Below, one piece after another: positions 14,471 through 23,471 of a DNA stretch of 64,000 nt. Each line of letters starts with the position of its first letter. Within the stretch, counting starts at the first letter, position 1. The stretch is from JAHFPN01 sp963765745 (GTDB lineage Bacteria > Pseudomonadota > Alphaproteobacteria > Rhizobiales > Xanthobacteraceae): positions 186,001-250,000 of the forward strand of contig CAVXXM010000001.1 of the NCBI GenBank assembly GCA_963765745.1. Reading direction: 5' to 3'. The position numbers and the translations under genes are program-made. The notes under the pieces were generated by a model, which did no database searches, was not told where the DNA came from, and was given only the letters and a program-made list of their open reading frames with translations.

Positions 14471-16000
14471 TCAACGCTGCAGCCGAAGCCCGATCAGGCC
14501 CACGTTCGCGGTAACGCTCTGCCCGGGCAGGTCGGAGATCAACTGCTCGTAGCGGTACTCCCCGCGCAACGCCATGTACCGGTTCAGATAATAGGTCAGG
14601 CTGGCGCCGGTGCGCAGGCGATGGTCGTCGCGGCCGGCGCCGCGATAATCCTCGATGCCATAGGAGAAATTCACCGCGCCGGTCAGCCATTGGCGGAAAG
14701 CATGCTCGACGATGATCTTGGCCTCGTGGCGGAACATGCCGGAAGCGCCCGCGACGAAGCTCTCCTCGATGGTCGAGGTCGCGCCGAGCGTCACCTTGGT
14801 GAGCGGCGTCGCGGTCCACACCAGCGAAGAGTCGAAAAGCAGGCCGGAAATCTCCGGCAGCGACGGATCGCGATAGCGCCGCTGCATGTAGCCGGCGGAA
14901 ATTTCTCCGGTCAGGAAGCCCTTGCGCTCGAAGGCGACGCCCGCCCGCGCCAGCCAGCCGTCGGAGCCGCGGCGGATGCCGGTGAAATCCACGTCGAGAT
15001 CGAACTTGCGCGTGTCGATCCCGGTCTCCACGAAGGGCTTGATCCCCGGCGTCCACTCGTATGCGCCGCGCAGGCGGGCGCCGTAGGCGATGTATTTTCT
15101 GTCGGAGAGATCAAAGAACGTTCCGTTGGTGAGTTCCGCGTTCTCGTAAAGATAACGATCGACGAGACCACGCACGCCGACTTCGAAGCGGTTGAAGCGC
15201 TGCACGACGCCGAGCGTCGTGCCGAACGAATAGACATTGGGCGGGCGCACCACCCCGCTTACGGCGTCGGGACTGCCGGGATTCTCGGTGGTCAGCGCCG
15301 CGCGGCCCTCGATCTCGAGGCGGGTAAGCGCGGTCACGTCGATGCGGCCGCGCACTGTCCCATAGGCCTCGGGCCGGTTGTTGGCGGGCACGTCGGTGAA
15401 CTCGGTGTAGGAGCCGCGCAGATCAGCGGTCAGCTCGTGGCGCGCCCAGTTCGAGCGCGCGGTGAATTGCGGCGCGACCACGTAGAACTTCGAGCCGGGC
15501 CCGCCCGGCGCGCGCAGCGCGTTGGAGTCGTAGCCGGCGGAGAGATCGAGAATCGAGCGCAGCGTGAAGCCGCCGACATTGATGCCCGCAGGCGCGAACG
15601 GCTCCTCTTCGGGCGGCCGCTTACGCGGATAGCGGATCGGGGTGATCGCGCCGGTGACCTCGGGACTTGTGGCCGGCCATGGCGAAGTCGCGGCCGGAGC
15701 CGGAGCCGCCGCTAACGTCTGCCTCGCGGGGGATTTCTTCGCCGCACGTGCTCGCCTCGCCTTGGAGCCCGCCGAAATAAACCCCGTCGTCCCCGCCCCC
15801 GTCCCCGGCGGCAACAAAAAGGGAATCGTGCCGGGCGGCGACTCCGTTGCCGCACGCGGCGGCAAAATGGACGTGGGCGCAGCGGTCGAAGCCGCGAGCG
15901 TTCGGCGCAGGGAAATTTTCGCCGGGTCCTCGGCCGTGCTCTGGGCGTGCGCGGCGACGGCCATGCAGCCGAGCGCGAACGCGCCAAGGATGGCGTGCAT
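14471..16000 (-). CDS. Outer-membrane beta-barrel protein (putative porin 2 / BBP2 type)
   Basis: Outer-membrane protein of about 509 residues from the ATG at 16000. A signal peptide (C-M-A-V-A-A-H-A-Q) leads to a Pro/Ala-rich disordered stretch of some 120 residues, then alternating polar/hydrophobic strands with aromatic girdles (e.g. D-L-S-A-G-Y-D-S-N, A-L-R-G-E-Y-R-Y-E-Q) and a final strand L-I-G-L-R-L-Q-R. The G-Y-D-S-N motif is common in the BBP2_2 family. An in-frame GTG at 16027 would put nine residues before the signal peptide. Role unknown; transport or export of a surface polymer is a guess. Confidence 0.72.
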   Translation of the reverse strand: MHAILGAFALGCMAVAAHAQSTAEDPAKISLRRTLAASTAAPTSILPPRAATESPPGTIPFLLPPGTGAGTTGFISAGSKARRARAAKKSPARQTLAAAPAPAATSPWPATSPEVTGAITPIRYPRKRPPEEEPFAPAGINVGGFTLRSILDLSAGYDSNALRAPGGPGSKFYVVAPQFTARSNWARHELTADLRGSYTEFTDVPANNRPEAYGTVRGRIDVTALTRLEIEGRAALTTENPGSPDAVSGVVRPPNVYSFGTTLGVVQRFNRFEVGVRGLVDRYLYENAELTNGTFFDLSDRKYIAYGARLRGAYEWTPGIKPFVETGIDTRKFDLDVDFTGIRRGSDGWLARAGVAFERKGFLTGEISAGYMQRRYRDPSLPEISGLLFDSSLVWTATPLTKVTLGATSTIEESFVAGASGMFRHEAKIIVEHAFRQWLTGAVNFSYGIEDYRGAGRDDHRLRTGASLTYYLNRYMALRGEYRYEQLISDLPGQSVTANVGLIGLRLQR

Positions 16001-16173
16001 TTTTGCTGGACGAGGGCGCAGGAACACTTTGAGCGGCTCACGATCGATATGGTTAACGAAACTAGAACGGGCATGGTTAACGGACCCTTGTCCCCGCCTG
16101 TTTCGGGCCTTCGAGTGGCCTGCGGACCCTTGCCCGTGCTAGAAAATCCGAGGGTACAGGGGAGCGTTCCTGC

Positions 16174-17178
16174 ATGGCCGCCAAGGGCCGCGTAGCCGTC
16201 AAGAAGGAGCCTGCGTCCGAGCTGGTGCGCTCGGCCCTGCGCACGCTCGCGACCGAGGCCGAGGGCCTTCAGGCGCTGTCGCGCGCCATCGGCGACGGAT
16301 TGGGCGCGGCTTTCGTCGAGGCGGTTGAGAAGATCAAGGTCGCCAAGGGCCGTGTGATCGTCACCGGCATGGGCAAAAGCGGCCATATCGGCCGCAAGAT
16401 CGCCGCCACCTTCGCCTCGACCGGCACACCCGCCTATTTCGTCCATCCCGGCGAGGCCAGCCACGGCGACCTTGGCGTCATCACGCCCGACGACGTCATC
16501 ATCGCGCTCTCGTGGTCCGGCGAGACGGTCGAGCTCAAGGATCTCCTGGATTACGCCAAGCGCTTCCGCGTGGCGCTCATCGCCATCACGGCGAAATCGG
16601 AATCGACGCTGGCGCGCGCCGCCGATGTATCGCTAATGCTTCCGGCCGCGCGCGAAGCCTGCCCGCTGGGGCTGGCGCCGACGACCTCGACGCTCATTCA
16701 GCTTGCGCTCGGCGACGCACTTGCGGTCGCCCTGTTCGAGAGCCGTGGCTTCACCGCGCTCCAGTTCAAGGATTTGCACCCGGGTGGCCGGCTCGGCGCC
16801 AGCCTGACTTTCGTGCGCGACGTGATGCATAAGGGCAAGTCCGTGCCGGTGGTCGCGCACGGTGCGCGCATGACCGAGGCGCTCGTGGAAATGACCTCCA
16901 AGGGCTTCGGCTGCGTCGGCGTCACCGATGCCGCGGGCGCGCTGGTCGGCATCATCACCGACGGCGATTTGCGGCGGCACATGCGCGAGGATCTGCTCGC
17001 CTCGCCGGTCGACTTGGTGATGACCAAGAAACCGAAGACGGTGCGGCCCGATCAGCTGGCGGGCGAAGCGCTCGAAATGCTGAACGCCGCGAAGATCACG
17101 ACCCTGTTCGTAGTCGACGGCGGCAAGCCGGTCGGGCTCGTGCACTTCCACGATCTGTTGCGGATCGGCGTCGCCTGA
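16174..17178 (+). CDS. kdsD: Arabinose-5-phosphate isomerase
   Basis: Interconverts ribulose 5-phosphate and arabinose 5-phosphate, the first step toward Kdo for lipopolysaccharide. 334 residues, the usual length. An N-terminal SIS sugar-isomerase domain (V-T-G-M-G-K-S-G-H-I near residue 65, S-W-S-G-E-T near 111, P-L-G-L-A-P-T-T-S near 164) is followed by two CBS domains (V-R-D-V-M-H and G-I-I-T-D-G-D-L-R-R-H; then V-M-T-K-K-P). The ATG at 16174 is the only sensible start. Its stop is 7 bases from that of the convergent nfeD gene. Confidence 0.92.
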   Translation: MAAKGRVAVKKEPASELVRSALRTLATEAEGLQALSRAIGDGLGAAFVEAVEKIKVAKGRVIVTGMGKSGHIGRKIAATFASTGTPAYFVHPGEASHGDLGVITPDDVIIALSWSGETVELKDLLDYAKRFRVALIAITAKSESTLARAADVSLMLPAAREACPLGLAPTTSTLIQLALGDALAVALFESRGFTALQFKDLHPGGRLGASLTFVRDVMHKGKSVPVVAHGARMTEALVEMTSKGFGCVGVTDAAGALVGIITDGDLRRHMREDLLASPVDLVMTKKPKTVRPDQLAGEALEMLNAAKITTLFVVDGGKPVGLVHFHDLLRIGVA

Positions 17179-17185
17179 GGCGGCG

Positions 17186-17629
17186 TCAGTCCAATCGCAC
17201 AACGACAAGCGTATTGCCGTCGGCGCGTTCGACGCGCACGTGCGTGCCGGCAGGGCAATCGGGCCCGCTCACAAGCCATGGCGAGTCGCCGATGCGCACC
17301 CGCCCCGTCCCGCCGACGATCGGCTGATCGAGTACGAAGACCCGGCCGATCATGCCTTCGGTACGGCGATTGAGGAACGGCTTGTCGGTGCTGGTCCCCG
17401 CCTTGGGCGCGAAGCGGCGCGCGATCAGGACCGAGACCACCGAGAAAATCGCAAACAGCAGGATTTGAAGTTGCCAGGAGAAGGTGATGACGTATGCCAC
17501 GATTCCGGTGGCGATGGCGGCCATGCCGAACCACAACAGGAACGAGCCGGGCAGGAATACCTCGAGCACGATGAGGATTCCGCCGAGGATGAACCAGTTC
17601 CATACGCCGAGCGACTGGAGATAACCCAT
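17186..17629 (-). CDS. NfeD-family membrane protein
   Basis: 147 residues: N-terminal two to three transmembrane helices (residues 8-70, containing L-E-V-F-L-P-G-S-F-L-L-W-F-G) and a C-terminal OB-fold domain (G-R-V-F-V-L-D ... G-R-V-R-I-G-D-S-P-W-L-V). This is the short NfeD1b-like form without the protease domain. NfeD proteins work with SPFH/stomatin proteins in membrane microdomains, and the SPFH gene lies 27 bases upstream in the same direction, so the pair is probably one functional unit. Confidence 0.88.
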   Translation of the reverse strand: MGYLQSLGVWNWFILGGILIVLEVFLPGSFLLWFGMAAIATGIVAYVITFSWQLQILLFAIFSVVSVLIARRFAPKAGTSTDKPFLNRRTEGMIGRVFVLDQPIVGGTGRVRIGDSPWLVSGPDCPAGTHVRVERADGNTLVVVRLD

Positions 17630-17656
17630 CTCTATGCTCCCTGCCCCGCCGCCCGA

Positions 17657-18628
17657 TCAGCCGGGCCCGGTGGGCCGGCGCACCGGCGCCGGTGTCGGTG
17701 CCGCGCCGCCAGCGGGGCCGAACGCGCTCTTGGTCAATTCCGCGATGCCCGCGAGTGAGCCCAGAATCGCGGTCACCTCAACGGGCAGGATCAGCACCTT
17801 CTGGTTCGGCGAGTGCGCCATCGCCTCGAGCGCCTTCACGTATTTTTCCGCGATGTAATAGTTGAGCGCCATGGGCTGGCCCTTGGCGACCGCCTCGCTC
17901 AGCACGTCGGTGGCCTTGGCCTCGGCGGCGGCGAGCCGCTCGCGCGCCTCGGCGTCGCGATAGGCGGCTTCGCGCCGGCCCTCGGCCTGCAGGATCTGCC
18001 CCTGCTTCTGGCCTTCGGCGCGGAGGATTTCCGATTGGCGTTGGCCCTCGGCCTCCAGGATGACCGCGCGCTTCTCGCGTTCGGCCTTCATCTGGCGCCC
18101 CATCGAAGCGACCAGATCGGCGGGCGGGACGATGTCCTTGATCTCGACGCGCGTGATCTTGATGCCCCAGGGCGACGCGGCGGCATCGACCACCTTCAGC
18201 AAGCGGTCGTTGATTTCGTCGCGGTGCGAGAGCAACTGGTCGAGATCCATCGAGCCCATGACCGTGCGGATATTGGTCATGATGAGGTTCAGGATCGCGA
18301 TACTCAGATTGGTGATCTCGTAGGTCGCCCGCGCGGCGTCGAACACCTGATAGAAGGTGACGCCGTCGACGGCGACCGTGGCGTTGTCCTTGGTGATGAC
18401 TTCCTGGGTCGGGACGTCGATCACCTGCTCCATCATGTTGACCTTGCCGCCGATCGTGTCGATGTAGGGCACGATGAAGTTCAGGCCCGGCGTCAGCGTC
18501 TTGGTGTAACGGCGGAAGCGCTCGACCGTATAGTGATAGCCCTGCGGAATGGTCTTAACCCCGGCGAACAGCGTCGCGATCACGACGAGCAGGACGACGA
18601 GGATGAAAATGGTGAAGCCGGTAATCAT
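17657..18628 (-). CDS. SPFH/band 7 protein, stomatin-like (QmcA group)
   Basis: Membrane scaffold protein of 323 residues. One N-terminal transmembrane helix (residues 5-25) is followed by the band 7 domain (V-P-Q-G-Y-H-Y-T-V-E-R-F-like start, P-G-L-N-F-I-V-P-Y-I-D, then R-D-E-I-N-D-R-L), an Ala/Glu-rich coiled coil (E-A-E-G-Q-R-Q, E-A-R-E-R-L-A-A-A-E-A-K) and a Pro-rich tail. Forms large oligomers at the membrane, usually with the NfeD partner encoded next. Length and order match the slipin/QmcA type. Confidence 0.9.
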   Translation of the reverse strand: MITGFTIFILVVLLVVIATLFAGVKTIPQGYHYTVERFRRYTKTLTPGLNFIVPYIDTIGGKVNMMEQVIDVPTQEVITKDNATVAVDGVTFYQVFDAARATYEITNLSIAILNLIMTNIRTVMGSMDLDQLLSHRDEINDRLLKVVDAAASPWGIKITRVEIKDIVPPADLVASMGRQMKAEREKRAVILEAEGQRQSEILRAEGQKQGQILQAEGRREAAYRDAEARERLAAAEAKATDVLSEAVAKGQPMALNYYIAEKYVKALEAMAHSPNQKVLILPVEVTAILGSLAGIAELTKSAFGPAGGAAPTPAPVRRPTGPG

Positions 18629-18711
18629 GTGGCGCTCCGCATGGGCCGCAACTCAGGGCGCACGAAGCATGACGCGCCGCCGTGGCAGCGGCAAGGCCGG
18701 CGCCGTGCCGG

Positions 18712-19701
18712 TCAGAGCCAGCCGGCGAGCCCGCGGATCATCAGGTTGCGGATCACCCGCATGCCGGGCTCCGAATCGTTGAGGCAGGGGACGGCAAGAA
18801 AATTCTTGCCGCCGGCCGCCCGGAAAATTTCGGCATTCTCGACCGCGATTTCCTCGAGCGTTTCCAGGCAATCGGCGGAGAAACCGGGCATGACGACGGC
18901 GAGATTCTTCACGCCCGATTGCGCGAGTTCCCGCACGGTCGCGTCGGTGGCGGGCCCGAGCCACTCGGCGCGGCCGAAACGCGACTGGTACACAAGGCGG
19001 ATTTTCTCGCCATCGCGGCCGAGACGGCGCTGCAACTGGCGCACGGTTTCGGCGCACTGATCGGCATAGGGATCGCCCTTCTCGACGTAAGCCTTGGGGA
19101 TGCCGTGGAACGAGGCAAGGATCACCTCGGGCTTCCACGGGAGCTGCGCAAGCGAAGCTTCGAGCGATGAAGCGAGCGCCTCGATATAGATCGGGTCGTC
19201 GAAGTAAGGCGGCACGAAGCGGACCGTCGGCTGGCGGCGCATCCGGCCGAGCGCCTCGAACACCTTGTCGGCCACGCTCGCCGTGGTGGCGGCGGCATAT
19301 TGCGGATAGAGCGGCACGATGAGGATGCGATCGCAACCCTGCGCGATCAGCGCGTCGAGGCGCGAGGGAATCGAGGGATTGCCGTAGCGCATGGCCCAAT
19401 CGACGGCGATGCGCGCGTCCGCCGCGAAATGCGCGGCGAGCTTTTCCGCTTGCGCGCGCGTGATGGTCTTGAGCGGGCTTTCGTTCTTTTCCTGGTTCCA
19501 GATTTTGTCGTAGTCGGGGCCCTTCTTCTGCGGCCGGAGCGAGAGCACCACGAAATTCAGCACGAACCACCAGACCAGGCGGTTGGTCTCGATCACCCGC
19601 GGGTCGGAGAGAAATTCCTTCAAGTAGCGCCGCATCGACCAATAGTCGGTCGCGTCGGGCGTGCCGAGATTGACGAGCAGAACGCCGATGCGGGCGGCCA
19701 T
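18712..19701 (-). CDS. hemH: Ferrochelatase
   Basis: Inserts Fe(II) into protoporphyrin IX in the last step of heme synthesis; membrane-associated. From the ATG at 19701 the protein has 329 residues. Family landmarks: L-L-V-N-L-G-T-P-D at the N-terminus, V-P-L-Y-P-Q-Y near residue 125, the metal-site His in S-F-H-G-I-P near residue 194, and P-G-F-S-A-D-C-L-E-T-L-E-E with the conserved Glu near the C-terminus. A TTG at 19710 is a weak alternative. It starts about 12 bases after the stop of the ligase gene upstream, so it may be read from the same transcript although functionally unrelated. Confidence 0.93.
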   Translation of the reverse strand: MAARIGVLLVNLGTPDATDYWSMRRYLKEFLSDPRVIETNRLVWWFVLNFVVLSLRPQKKGPDYDKIWNQEKNESPLKTITRAQAEKLAAHFAADARIAVDWAMRYGNPSIPSRLDALIAQGCDRILIVPLYPQYAAATTASVADKVFEALGRMRRQPTVRFVPPYFDDPIYIEALASSLEASLAQLPWKPEVILASFHGIPKAYVEKGDPYADQCAETVRQLQRRLGRDGEKIRLVYQSRFGRAEWLGPATDATVRELAQSGVKNLAVVMPGFSADCLETLEEIAVENAEIFRAAGGKNFLAVPCLNDSEPGMRVIRNLMIRGLAGWL

Positions 19702-19713
19702 GGAAGACAAATC

Positions 19714-20880
19714 CTACAGCTTGCGCTCGTCGGCGATGACCTTGCCGTCGTTGGGAAGCGTGCCGGGCGATACGAGCTCGACCGCGCCCTTGAGCTTGGT
19801 GATCGCCTGCAGCGTGCCAGCCACCTTCTCGGCGAGCGAAGAGTCGGCGGCGGCCTCGGCCTTCAGCGTCATCGCATCTTGCTCGCCCTCGCGGGTGATG
19901 ACGAGGCGAAGCCGTTTCAGCTCCGGATGAAGTTTGGCGATCTCGGCGATCTGGTCCGGGCGCACGAACATGCCCTTCACCTTCGCGGTCTGATCGGCGC
20001 GGCCCATCCAGCCCTTGATGCGCGTGTTGGTGCGGCCGCAGGGCGAGCCGCCGGCGAGCACCGCGGATAGGTCGCCGAGCGCCAAGCGGATCAAGGGGTG
20101 GTGCAGGTCGAACGAAGTGACGACGACTTCGCCTACTTCGCCCTCGGCCACCGGATCGCCGGTGCCGGGGCGGACGATCTCAAGAAGCACGTCCTCGTTC
20201 ATCACCATGCCCTGGCGCGCCGGCGTTTCGTAAGCGACGAGGCCGAGATCGGCGGTGGCATAGGTCTGGTAGGCGTCGATGCCGCGGCTCTTGATCTCCG
20301 CCTGCAGCGACGGCGGGAAGGCCGCGCCGCCCACGGCCGCCTTCTTGATCGAGGAGACGTCCTTGCCGGCGGCGGCCGCCGCATCGAGCAGGATTTTCAG
20401 AAAATCCGGCGTGCCGGTATAGGCCACGGGCTTCAGGTGCCCGATCATTTCGAGCTGCTGCTCGGTATTGCCGGGCCCGGCCGGGATCACCGGACAGCCG
20501 ACCGCGCGCGCGCCGGAATCCAGCATCATGCCGCCCGGCACCAGATGATAGGAAAACGTGTTCAGCACTACGTCGCCCTTGCGGAAGCCGGCGGCGAACA
20601 ATCCGCGCGCGACGCGCCAGGGATCGGCCCCGGTGCCCTCGGGCTCATAGATCGGGCCCGGCGAGGTGTAGAGGCGGCCATAGGCGGAAGGCGCCTCGGG
20701 CAACAGGCCGGCGAAGGGCGGCTCGGCCTTCTGCCAGGCGGGCAGATCGGACTTGCGCAGCACCGGGAGCTTGGCGAGCGCGGCGCGGCTCGTCACCGAT
20801 TTCGGATCGGCGCCCTTGAGATGCCGGACATAGCCCGGCGCTTTCATCGCGGCCGCGACAAGCGCCGGCAAGCGCGCCAT
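19714..20880 (-). CDS. Phenylacetate-CoA ligase-like (PaaK-type) AMP-forming ligase
   Basis: Adenylate-forming ligase expected to activate an aromatic or similar carboxylic acid to its CoA thioester. 388 residues from the first ATG; PaaK homologues are 20-40 longer. Visible features: Y-T-S-P-G-P-I-Y in place of the usual Ser/Gly loop, Y-A-T-A-D-L-G-L-V-A-Y-E near residue 210, and G-R-A-D-Q-T-A-K-V-K-G-M-F-V near 320, the A8-like hinge region. Family-like residues (H-Y-D-P-L-E-T-R-D-P-E) continue upstream of the ATG until a TGA at 20938-20940, so the true start may be beyond it behind a frameshift. The substrate is not decided by sequence. Confidence 0.78.
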   Translation of the reverse strand: MARLPALVAAAMKAPGYVRHLKGADPKSVTSRAALAKLPVLRKSDLPAWQKAEPPFAGLLPEAPSAYGRLYTSPGPIYEPEGTGADPWRVARGLFAAGFRKGDVVLNTFSYHLVPGGMMLDSGARAVGCPVIPAGPGNTEQQLEMIGHLKPVAYTGTPDFLKILLDAAAAAGKDVSSIKKAAVGGAAFPPSLQAEIKSRGIDAYQTYATADLGLVAYETPARQGMVMNEDVLLEIVRPGTGDPVAEGEVGEVVVTSFDLHHPLIRLALGDLSAVLAGGSPCGRTNTRIKGWMGRADQTAKVKGMFVRPDQIAEIAKLHPELKRLRLVITREGEQDAMTLKAEAAADSSLAEKVAGTLQAITKLKGAVELVSPGTLPNDGKVIADERKL

Positions 20881-20954
20881 CAGGTCGCGCTCGCGCGTCT
20901 CCGGGTCGCGGGTTTCGAGGGGGTCGTAGTGGTCGGCTCATCCGATCATCTTCT

Positions 20955-21056
20955 CCGTCATCCCGGAGGTGCCCGGCGAAGCCGGGGCTCGAAGGATGAC
21001 GGCCATCAGTGCCTTCGAGGCTCGCCGCTACGCGGCTCGCACCTCAGGGTGACGAG
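20955..21056. repeat. Intergenic repeat, family B
   Basis: Begins CCGTCATCCCGGAGG and contains GCCCGGCGAAGCCGGGGC, CTCGAAGGATGACGG and AGGCTCGCCGCTACGCGGCTCGCACC, ending CAGGGTGACGAG. Nested inverted repeats give several short hairpins. This is the type of ~100-base element widely scattered between genes in Bradyrhizobium-related genomes (recollection, not a search). It separates livF from the ligase gene, so transcription from livF may be reduced here. Confidence 0.6.
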
Positions 21057-21060
21057 GCCG

Positions 21061-21918
21061 TCACGCCAGCCAGCGCTTGCGCCGCTTGTAGTGCTTCACG
21101 TCGCGGAACGATTTGCGCTTGCCCTCGGCCACGCCGAGATAGAATTCCTTGACGTCCTCGTTCTCGCGCAGCGCCTTGGCCTCGCCGTCGAGCACCACGC
21201 GGCCGTTTTCTAGAATATAGCCGTAGCTTGCGTACTTGAGCGCCATATTGGTGTTCTGCTCGGCCAATAGCACCGAGACGCCCTGCTCCTGGTTCAGGCG
21301 CTTCACAATCTCGAAAATCTCCTCGACCAGCTGCGGCGCGAGCCCCATGGACGGCTCGTCGAGCAGAACCATCTTCGGGCGCGACATCAGCGCGCGGCCG
21401 ATCGCCGTCATCTGCTGCTCGCCGCCGGAAATGTAGCCGGCGAGCGAGAAGCGGCGCTCCTTGAGCCGTGGGAAATAGGTATAGACCACGTCGAGATCGC
21501 GCTTGATGGCGGCCGCGCCGTCGGCGCGGGTATAGGCGCCGGTCATCAGGTTCTCTTCGACGGTCAAATGCTGGAAGCAGCGGCGGCCCTCCATGACCTG
21601 GATGCAGCCGCGGCGCACGAGATCATTGGGCGAGCGCGAATGCACCTCCTCGCCCTCGAACAGGATGTGCCCCTTGGTCACTTCGCCGCGCTCGGCGCGC
21701 AGCAGGTTGGAAATGGCCTTGAGCGTGGTGGACTTGCCGGCGCCGTTGGCGCCGAGCAGCGCCACGATGCCGCCTTTCGGCACCGAGAGCGAGACGCCCT
21801 TCAGCACCAGGATCACGTGGTCGTAGATGACCTCGATGTTGCTGACCGCCAAAATCGCCTGCGCCGCGTCGGGCGCGGCGTCGGACCGTGCTTGGCTCGC
21901 GGCTGCTGCGACGTTCAT
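21061..21918 (-). CDS. Branched-chain-type ABC transporter ATPase (LivF-like)
   Basis: Second ATPase of the HAAT-family importer encoded here, 285 residues. Walker A G-A-N-G-A-G-K-S near residue 55, signature I-S-G-G-E-Q-Q near 162 (the E replaces the usual G-G-Q spacing as is common in LivF), Walker B K-M-V-L-L-D-E-P and the switch His replaced by Q in A-E-Q-N. A basic tail (K-R-K-S-F-R-D-V-K-H) extends past the standard ~235-residue LivF. It is downstream of the binding-protein gene by 88 bases on the same strand. Confidence 0.88.
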   Translation of the reverse strand: MNVAAAASQARSDAAPDAAQAILAVSNIEVIYDHVILVLKGVSLSVPKGGIVALLGANGAGKSTTLKAISNLLRAERGEVTKGHILFEGEEVHSRSPNDLVRRGCIQVMEGRRCFQHLTVEENLMTGAYTRADGAAAIKRDLDVVYTYFPRLKERRFSLAGYISGGEQQMTAIGRALMSRPKMVLLDEPSMGLAPQLVEEIFEIVKRLNQEQGVSVLLAEQNTNMALKYASYGYILENGRVVLDGEAKALRENEDVKEFYLGVAEGKRKSFRDVKHYKRRKRWLA

Positions 21919-22006
21919 GGCCGGCGATACTCGGTCAGGGTCTTGAGGAGGCTAGAAAATCGGGAGGGGCGAAGACCGCCCCTCCCGGGTTCGTTCGGCC
22001 TGCGCG

Positions 22007-23324
22007 TTAGCTCGGACGGGCGCAGTTGCGGGCCGTGACCTTGTTTTCCTCGGCGAACTTCTTCGCCGAAGCTTCCATCATCGGCCGCACCACGTCGCGC
22101 ATCGGCTCGATCCAGTCGGAGATGATCTTCCACTCCGTGCCGGTCCATTGCTGGATCAGGATCGGTCCATTGCCTTCGTGATCATCGCAGGAGATGCGGA
22201 TCGGCCGCATCAAGCCGCCAAAGCCGAGCTCGGCGAGGCGCGCCTGGGTGAGGTTCAGGGCCTCCATGCCTTCGCGAACCTGCTCGCCGGTGGGCTTCTT
22301 GCCGTACTTCTTCACCGCATTGCGGATCGCTTCGGCCGTCATCATGCCGTTCACGAGCGCGCGGTTATAGAGCACCTCGCCGACCTTGTCGTAAGTCGTG
22401 GCGCCCTTTGTTGCGGTCGTAAACGAACTTCTTGATGTCCTCGTGGACCTTGAAGGCCTTGCCCGGCGCATGGAACGTCGCCGAGATGTAGTTCTTGGCC
22501 GCGTCGCCCGCGGGCACGACGTCGGTTTCGGTGCCCGACCACCAAACGCCGACCAGGTGGTCCATCGGGAAGTTGATGCCGGCGGCTTCCTTGATCGAAA
22601 CCTGGTTCATCACGCCCCAGCCCCAGAGGAAGATCCAGTCGGGCTTGGACTGACGAACCTTGAGCCAGGTCGCCTTCTGCTCCTGGCCGGGATGGTCGAC
22701 CGCCAAGAGCTCGAGCTCGAAGCCGTACTTCTTGGAGAGCTCCTCGAGCGTCGGGATCGGTTCCTTGCCGTAGGGGCTGTTGTGATACACGAGCGTCAGC
22801 TTCTTACCCTTGAGCTTGTCGAGGCCGCCTTCCTTCGCCGCGATATATTTCACCTTCGCGGAGGCTTGGCTCCAGTAGCTCGTCGGCGCGTTGAAAATCC
22901 ACGGATGGATGGAGCCGACCGCCACGTCGGTGCGGCCGTAGCCCATGGACAGGATCGGAATCTTGTCGACCGGCGCTTTCGGGATCAGCGCATAGGTGAT
23001 GCCGGTCGAATAGGGATTGACGACCAGGGGATTCTTGCTTTTGAGGCGCTCGTAGCACTCGACGCCGAGCTTGGTGTCGTATTGCGTCTCGCACTCTTCG
23101 TAGACGATCTTGACGCCCTCGATGCCGCCGTCACGCTCGTTCAGGAGCGTGAAATAATCCCTGAAGCCGTTGGCGATCGGAATGCCGTTCGGCGCGTAAG
23201 GTCCGGTGCGATAGACCAGGCCGGGGATGAACAGCCCCTCCTGCGCCACCGCCGTGGAGACGACCCCGGTGCCGACGACCGCGGCTGCGGTGACGATACC
23301 AAGAGTCAGGTGTTTCAGATTCAT
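22007..23324 (-). CDS. Periplasmic substrate-binding protein of HAAT ABC transporter, one-base frameshift
   Basis: Captures the ligand for the Liv-type importer. The ATG at 23324 follows GGGAGG and starts a Sec signal peptide (hydrophobic run ending S-T-A-V-A-Q). The peripla_BP_6 fold reads R-T-G-P-Y-A-P-N-G-I-P near residue 38 and E-E-C-E-T-Q-Y-D near 75. After Y-D-R-N-K-G the frame leaves the family, and continues in another frame with A-T-T-Y-D-K-V-G-E-V-L-Y-N-R to the stop at 22007. One extra base in the CCC at 22404-22406 explains it; corrected length 438 residues. The binding proteins of this subgroup are often linked to aromatic or amino-acid substrates, so ligand identity is open. Confidence 0.88.
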
Positions 23325-23349
23325 GCTTACCTCCCGTAGATCAATTTTA

Positions 23350-23378
23350 AACGCCAATTCGTTGGCTGGATTGGCGTT
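23350..23378 (-). other. Inter-gene stem-loop between livM and binding-protein gene
   Basis: AACGCCAAT at 23350-23358 and ATTGGCGTT at 23370-23378 form a perfect nine-pair stem with an eleven-base loop. It lies in the only long gap (147 bases) inside the transporter operon, right before the ribosome-binding site of the binding-protein gene. Such hairpins often shield the abundant binding-protein message from decay; it lacks a T-run long enough for a terminator. Confidence 0.5.
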
Positions 23379-23471
23379 GTCGTGAAGTGCACGACTGCTG
23401 CCCAAAACGTAGCACTGCGGCCCAACCAACGTAAACCGGCATGCCACGCGTCCCAATTGCCATAGGGCTCC

